Below are positions 58,245-64,000 of a stretch of 64,000 nucleotides of DNA, piece after piece. The position numbers and the translations under genes are program-made. The notes beneath the pieces are model-generated. The model was not told the DNA's origin, did no database searches, and saw only the letters and a list, made by a program, of their open reading frames with translations. Position 1 is the first letter of the stretch. Each line of letters starts with the position of its first letter. Origin of the DNA: Pelobates cultripes (taxonomy: Eukaryota; Chordata; Amphibia; Anura; Pelobatidae); contig OW240916.1 in NCBI GenBank assembly GCA_933207985.1, positions 300,451,561 to 300,515,560 of the forward strand. The letters are read 5' to 3'.

Positions 58245-61200
58245 GAACTAGGAAAATGGTTGGCTACTATATAACACAGGTACAAACTTTTTACGTTCAC
58301 ATAAATGAGGGAACCTTTCAAATTGTTTTCAGGAAGCATATAGTTGAAAGCTAGCTTGTGTTAAGTAAGTAATGCCTTTAACTAAGGAGTAGGAATTTTG
58401 GTGCATGCTTTATTTATATAACTTTTTGTAACATTTATTTATCCATTTCCGAATAAGAAAGTAAACATTAGTTGGCTTACTGTAAATGTATATAATCCCT
58501 GTATGCAGACTATATTGGTAAAACGGTAACTCTATTGTTGAAAAATATTAAAAGGCAAAATCTCTGAAATCATGAAACAATATGGAAGTATTGCAAATGT
58601 TCCTGTTTCCATAAAAAAATCTGGTTTCATTATAACATTATATAATGTATAACTTTATTTAGTTGTAAAAATGATTATTCCAGTATTTCTGCAGGGTTTT
58701 CAGTTTTTATTTTGGTTTGATGTTTATTAGGATCCAACTTTTCAGCTAAACTCAAATTTATTTGGAGAACTGGTGGCCAGAACACTGGCAACTAGTGACA
58801 GCAGCTGAAAATGAACTGTGACACACTTTTGCTATTCCAGAGACTCACGGGATCGGTAAAGTCATTTCAATCAAATGCCTTGGCTGTGCCATTTTAGATG
58901 GCAGCTTTAACCTTATAGTGTATTTTTTATTAATATATAGACTGATTATAAAAACTGCTTTTGTGGGCTGGATACTAAAATATGCATTCTTCAAAATGGT
59001 GACACTACCTCTTTAGGAAGTACCATTGTACTGAAATGTACTGACAATACTAAAGCAAAATAATATTGGTACACCGGATAACGCTTTAATTCCTGTGTTA
59101 TTTTTGCCAAGCTTGTTATACACATGTAAGCTATATGCTTCAAAATGGAAGTTAAATCTACAATAATGTGCAACATTTTAGCAGGTAATGACTGCTTGAG
59201 TCACTCCACTTTACAATAAATTACCTTACAAGTAACGTAGATTGCTGCAGATGTCAAAATCAGTCTGATTATTTTTCACCAGTTTGAGTAGCATTTTACA
59301 TGTCATTTGCCAGCTGCCAAACAAAATATAAACCACTCTGACATTTAGGGTATCAACATTGTATTGTTTGCTTCCTGTTACACTGCCTTTACTTGGAGAC
59401 TAGAAGAGAGACAAGGAATACAGCAGAGGATAGATTGTATGTCATTGATGGATAACCTTGGCATTGGCTTCTTTTCCTCTGATGCTCGACCATCTTAAAG
59501 GCTGTACATGTAGGATATATGCATTGTTACTATAATAAACAGTTATGTGGTGGGTATATAGATTTCCATGCCAGTATAGTATAGTCGAGAAAGTAATTTT
59601 CAAGTTTAAGACAAGCAAAACAGCTGTATTCTAACCAGGGTCAGTCAATAGTGTCTGAGTGCTTTAGGAGTAGGCAGTCTTTGGCAATTTAAATGTTGTG
59701 GACTACAAATTCCCTCTGATGTTTTGCCAGCATTATGGCTGTAAGCGCATTATGGGAGATGTGCTCAACAACATCTGGAGTGCGGCACATAGGAGGGGTT
59801 TTAAGTTAACAATGTGTTGTTGTCCCACCAACCTTATGTTGCTAGTATGTCCCTATGCACAGGCATGCCCTGGTAAAAAAAAACAAAAAAACTCTGTTTA
59901 CAAGGATAACTGGATTCTGGGAAATGAATATAACCCCAAGATTATGTTCAGATAATTTCCTGTTTATTCAGATAATATGTCCTTTCACTCTAAGAAACTA
60001 CTTTTCACCTTGCTATTATAAATGTCACTCAGGGATTCTGCCCATGTACCATGTCTTTCCACCCAGATCCAAAAAAACGTAGGGCACATTTCAGGGAGCA
60101 TTTCAGATGAGCATTGTATCAAGAAAAAGGTAGAGAAGAGAAATCAAGATGGAAAAAGGAGGGGTTGGGGTGATAATGCTGCTGTTAAGATCTACTTTTG
60201 TACTCTTTTACCCCATGATACAGTCTTCTTCACAACTGGTAGTCTTGAATAATTTTATTAATACAATGAATCAATGAGGATCCTAAAATTCCTACTGCTC
60301 CTGGAGGTAGGTGGAACCAGCAGCACAAGCAGAAGAGATGACAGGATTAAACTGCTCAATATTGGTTTAACACTGAACCATGGAATGGAACCAAGGTACC
60401 CAGGAACCTTAATGCCATTTAATGAGATGAAGCAGCTATAATACCTCTTCTCAGCCAAACATTCAAACAGAAAACAAAATGTGCAACAATATTGTTTAAC
60501 AAATACAATGGTAGTGGTAATCCTGCTAATTCACAGTTAAAACAATGTAATGAATGCACGAATGTAAGAATCACACTCTTCTTTCATCTTCACAATGTAT
60601 AAGAACTCTTTATAATTAATTTTCTATTTTTCCTCACCTCATTTACACCTCATACTGAATTAACAAATTTCTCACAGTTCTTGAGGGATGGACTAATATA
60701 CTGTGACAAATGTGACAAAAGACTTTCTGCATTTACTGCTCTGCTTGATCTCACAATAATGAGTTCTCTATAACGGTTACAGACAATATGGGAAGACAAT
60801 CACGAGGACAACATTTTCTATCTTCTCTATGCACCCAAACACATATAGGAATTAGGAAGGAAAGTCAACATCCAGCAGTAAAATTGCGGTGCCATATCAA
60901 GCTGTATTGGATATTTCAGTTTGTGATAAGGTTGTAATTTTTAATAGCAAGACAAGATTATAGAAAAACACAGCATGGCACTTGTATATATTTAAGGAAA
61001 TGGTGATGATACGGGAATATTACATGTTATAAAAATTGAGTTGTCTTTATTTATCCCATTGGGATTTGATGTTTCTCTGGTGTATTAAAATTTTAAAAAG
61101 CTGGTGTTATTTAGTGTTTGAGGGACTGGGAATGGCGGCTGTATTAATGGTGGAACTGTCAGTTTAAAGGGACAAACGAACAGACACAACCTTGCATAAA

Positions 61201-61484
61201 ACATGGACAAAACTCTGAATGTGTCAAATGCTGTCCAAAATGCAGGTGCTCCAGTTTATGGCCTTAGGTAAACCCTGGATTTCATATGGTAGTAGACAGG
61301 GACAATTGTAAAGGCCACACTCTGCTCACTTATTCACTTGACCAATGGAAAATTAATATTTCCCCCAGACGTAGGTCACAACTGATAGATCAATTACACA
61401 ATAACTGTTTAAGGTTTAAATAAAATCAGGCTCATGAAGACAATGAGACATAACATCTGCTCAGTGACTTCAATACTACTAACC

Positions 61485-61515
<31 letters not shown>

Positions 61516-62294
61516 CTATCCTTGGATTACCTATGATACTCTATTCAAACTGATGGTAGGCATCTTGCTACAACTATCTGCTGAATCTACCATCCATTGC
61601 AAGTCACTTTAACCACCTTCTTCCTCTTAAGGTTCCACTATTCACACGCACGCACGCACGCACGGACACACACACACATGCTTAAATGTAAAATTAAATC
61701 ATAAAAAAAATTGTGTGTTCCTTTATTCCTTTCTTTGTTACATTGTAATATGCGTCCTTCCATATTTCTATATTTATCTTGGTTCCTTGATGAACAAAGA
61801 AACACGCTAATCATGGGACTACCGTACAAGATATTAATGGAATTGAACACAAAATCAACATGGTTAGATGCTCATGGTTACATTTACGTTGCTGTATTTT
61901 TTTGCTTATATTTGAAATGTTTCGGTTTGGTTTCATTTTAATGAACAGTATATTTTAGTTGATGATGATGGCAACATTGTGTGAGACAATATTGCTTCGG
62001 TTTCTGTTTCTTCTTTAATGTAATAGTTCAGGAACAGTTGGTATTTAAGGCTTAAGAGCTTATGTGTGTATTTGCACATTTATAAATCCTCCTCTTCTTC
62101 ACCCTTTTCTGCCAAGCATGTTTTTAACTAGTGGGATATATTTTGGATCATTTACTTCAGAAACATCAAATCTGATAAATCATCTTGTTATGCACCTACA
62201 GTAATTCAGGTTGGAGGAAGATAAACATTAAAGGTACCCTACACTGCCCCCCTCCCCCTCCAAAGAAAATATGTATATATATATATACACATTT
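58245..62294. other. AT-rich DNA, counterpart of 22396-26680
   Basis: Continuous here where copy 1 has the 100-N gap. Contains a longer (CTAA)n array (about 61484-61515) than copy 1. Nothing else was recognised. Confidence 0.45.
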
Positions 62295-62494
62295 ACAAAA
62301 AGTAGCTTGCACTCACGGACTTGAAGTATAAAAAATTCCGCTTTATTCACTGTCAATGTCAATTCAATGTCAATTCACCTTGAGGAAAGCCCCGGACATG
62401 GGCTGAAACGTCAGTGTGATGATTCCTTGGATATGCCTTGAATAAAGCGGAATGTTTTATACTTCAAGTCCGTGAGTGAAAGCTACTTTTTGTA
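62295..62494. mobile_element. 200-bp palindromic repeat with hammerhead-like loop, copy 2
   Basis: Reads the same as 26681-26880. Confidence 0.6.
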
Positions 62495-62633
62495 TATGTA
62501 TAATATTTGGCTTTGGCTTTAAAGCACCCGGCCCTTAAAATTCATGATTAAGCCTGAGTGCAAGGATACAAGCATTTTTCTCTCTCTCTATATATATATG
62601 TATATTTATATTTATATATATATACTGTATATA

Positions 62634-64000
62634 CAGGTGATACTCAAAAAAATTAGAATATCGTGCAAGTTCATTTATTTCAGTAATGCAACATAAAAGA
62701 GGAAACTAATATGTGAGATAGACGCATTACATGCAAAGCAAGATAGTTCTAGCTGTGATTTGTCATAAATGCGATGATTATGGCTTACAGCTCATGAAAA
62801 CCCCAAATCCACAATTTCAGTAAATTAGAATATTGTGAAAAGGTGCAATATTGTAGGCTCACAGTGTCCCACTCAAATCAGCTAAGTAAGCTATAACCCT
62901 TGCAAAGGGTTTCTGAGCCTTTAAATGGTCTCTCAGTCTGGTTCAGTAGGAATCACAATCACAGGGAAGACTGTTGACCTGACAGTTGTGCAGAAAACCA
63001 TCATTGACACCCTCCATAAGGAGTGAAAGCCTCAAAAGGTAATTGTGAAGGAAGTTGGATGTTCCCAAAGTGCCGTATCAAAGCACATTAATAGAAAGTT
63101 ATGTGGAAGGGAAAAGTGTGGAAGAAAAAGGTGCACAAGCAGCAGGAATGACCACAGCCTGGAGAGGATTGTCAGGAAAAGGCCATTCAAAAGTGCTGGG
63201 GACTTTCACAAGGAGTGGACTGAGGCTGGAGTCAGTGCCACCACACACAGACGGATCCTAGACATGGGCTTCAGATGTCGTATTCCTCTTGTCAAGCTGC
63301 TCCTGAACAACAAACAATGTCAGAAGAGTCTTACCTGGACTAAAGAGAAACAGACCTGGTCTGTTGCTCAGTGGTCCAAAGTCCTTTTTTCTGATGAGAG
63401 CAACTTTTGCATTTCATTTGTAAACCAAGGACCCAGAGTCTGGAGGAAGAATGGAGAGGCACACATTGCAAGATGCTTGAAGTCTAGCGGGATGTTTCCA
63501 CAGTCTGTGTTGATTTGGAGAGCCATGTCATCTGCTGGTGTTGGTCCACTGTGCTTCATTAAGTCCAGGGTCAACACAGACGTCTACCAGGAGATTTTGG
63601 AGCACTTCATGCTTCCTTCCACAGACTAGCTTTATGGGGATGCTGACTTCATTTTCCAGAAGGACTTGGCACCTGCCCACACTGCCAAAAGCACCAAAGC
63701 CTGGTTCAATAATTACTGTGCTTGATTGGCCAGCAAACCCGCCTGACCTGAACCCCATAGACAATCTATGGGGCATTGCCAAGAGAAAGATGAGAGACAT
63801 GAGACCGAAAAATGCAGAAGAGCTGAAGGAAGCTATTGAAGCATCCTGGTCTTCCATAACACATCAGCAGTGCCACAGGCTGATAGCTTCCATGCCACGC
63901 CGCATTGAGGCAGTAATTGCTGCAAAAGGGGCCCAAACCAAATACTGAGTCCATATGCATGCTTATACTTTTCAGAGGTCCGATATTGCTCTATGTACAA
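62634..64000 (+). mobile_element. Tc1-type transposon, copy 2, cut by window end
   Basis: Counterpart of 27020-28386, with the same left terminus after TA. Confidence 0.75.
62972..63948 (+). pseudogene. Tc1 transposase pseudogene, copy 2
   Basis: Carries the same lesions as copy 1 (TGA at 63024-63026, TAG at 63627-63629, frameshift near 63719) and the same NPIDNLWG at the third catalytic position. The predicted products of all frames match those of copy 1. Confidence 0.85.

Larger units (their letters stand above)
33653..64000 (+). repeat. large duplicated block, copy 2
   Basis: Collinear with 7337-28386 but 9.3 kb longer. Four large insertions account for this: a solo LTR (38470-39783), Tc1 plus retrovirus (41148-48621), a solo LTR (48628-49639) and a 104-bp hAT fragment (53732-53835). 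Small extras include 32 bp near 38297 and about 38 bp near 59597. It runs off the right edge of the window. Confidence 0.95.

Noticed and set aside
7337..64000. CRISPR-like or satellite array
   Set aside because: The long-range repetition is one large two-copy duplication; no short regularly spaced repeats with unique spacers were seen, and the DNA is vertebrate.

Overview
This window is repeat-rich, AT-rich, gene-poor DNA from a vertebrate, most likely a frog or toad. No host protein-coding or structural RNA gene could be supported. The lineage call is inferred from the repeats: TTAAAGG-ended (T2-type) elements, a CR1-like LINE tail ending in TTTCTATG units, a tRNA-derived SINE with an L2-like tail, IR/DR-type Tc1 elements, hAT and mariner MITEs, and an amphibian/fish-style endogenous retroviral env. 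The species cannot be named from the sequence.

Layout. Bases 1-7336 occur once: AT-rich DNA with a microsatellite, a coding-looking GC-richer island (1201-2230), a CR1 tail, a T2-like element and a 371-bp palindromic hAT MITE. Bases 7337-28386 (copy 1) are repeated in the same orientation at 33653-64000 (copy 2), with about 0.8% substitution in the one kilobase counted. Copy 1 runs on into 28387-33552, which is not matched in the window because copy 2 reaches the window end. A 100-N assembly gap (33553-33652) stands exactly at the start of copy 2. The simplest reading is two haplotypes of one locus laid end to end by the assembler; a true recent tandem duplication is the alternative.

Copy 2 is about 9.3 kb longer because it carries insertions that copy 1 lacks: a 1,314-bp solo LTR (38470-39783, 5-bp target duplication); a 7.5-kb Tc1 element (41148-48621) interrupted by a 5.9-kb endogenous retrovirus (41743-47654); a second solo LTR of the first family (48628-49639); and a 104-bp hAT fragment (53732-53835). 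The Tc1, the retrovirus and the second solo LTR lie inside a TTAA-flanked DNA element (40663-50971; 12974-14933 in copy 1), giving a stack of three nested transposon classes.

The retrovirus is on the minus strand. It has two 487-bp LTRs, a CCAGC target duplication, a primer binding site matching a tRNA-Leu 3' end, a polypurine tract and a frame-broken env (surface and transmembrane parts in different frames). It has no recognisable gag or pol. The Tc1 around it encodes a DD37E transposase broken by one in-frame stop plus the retroviral insertion. A different, older Tc1 lies at 27020-28406 and 62634-64000.

The most unusual signals are a long conserved stem-loop shared by three members of one LTR family, a 63-bp palindrome in the retroviral U3 whose ends match the termini of the outer TTAA element, and two degenerate hammerhead-ribozyme-like cores in repeats.
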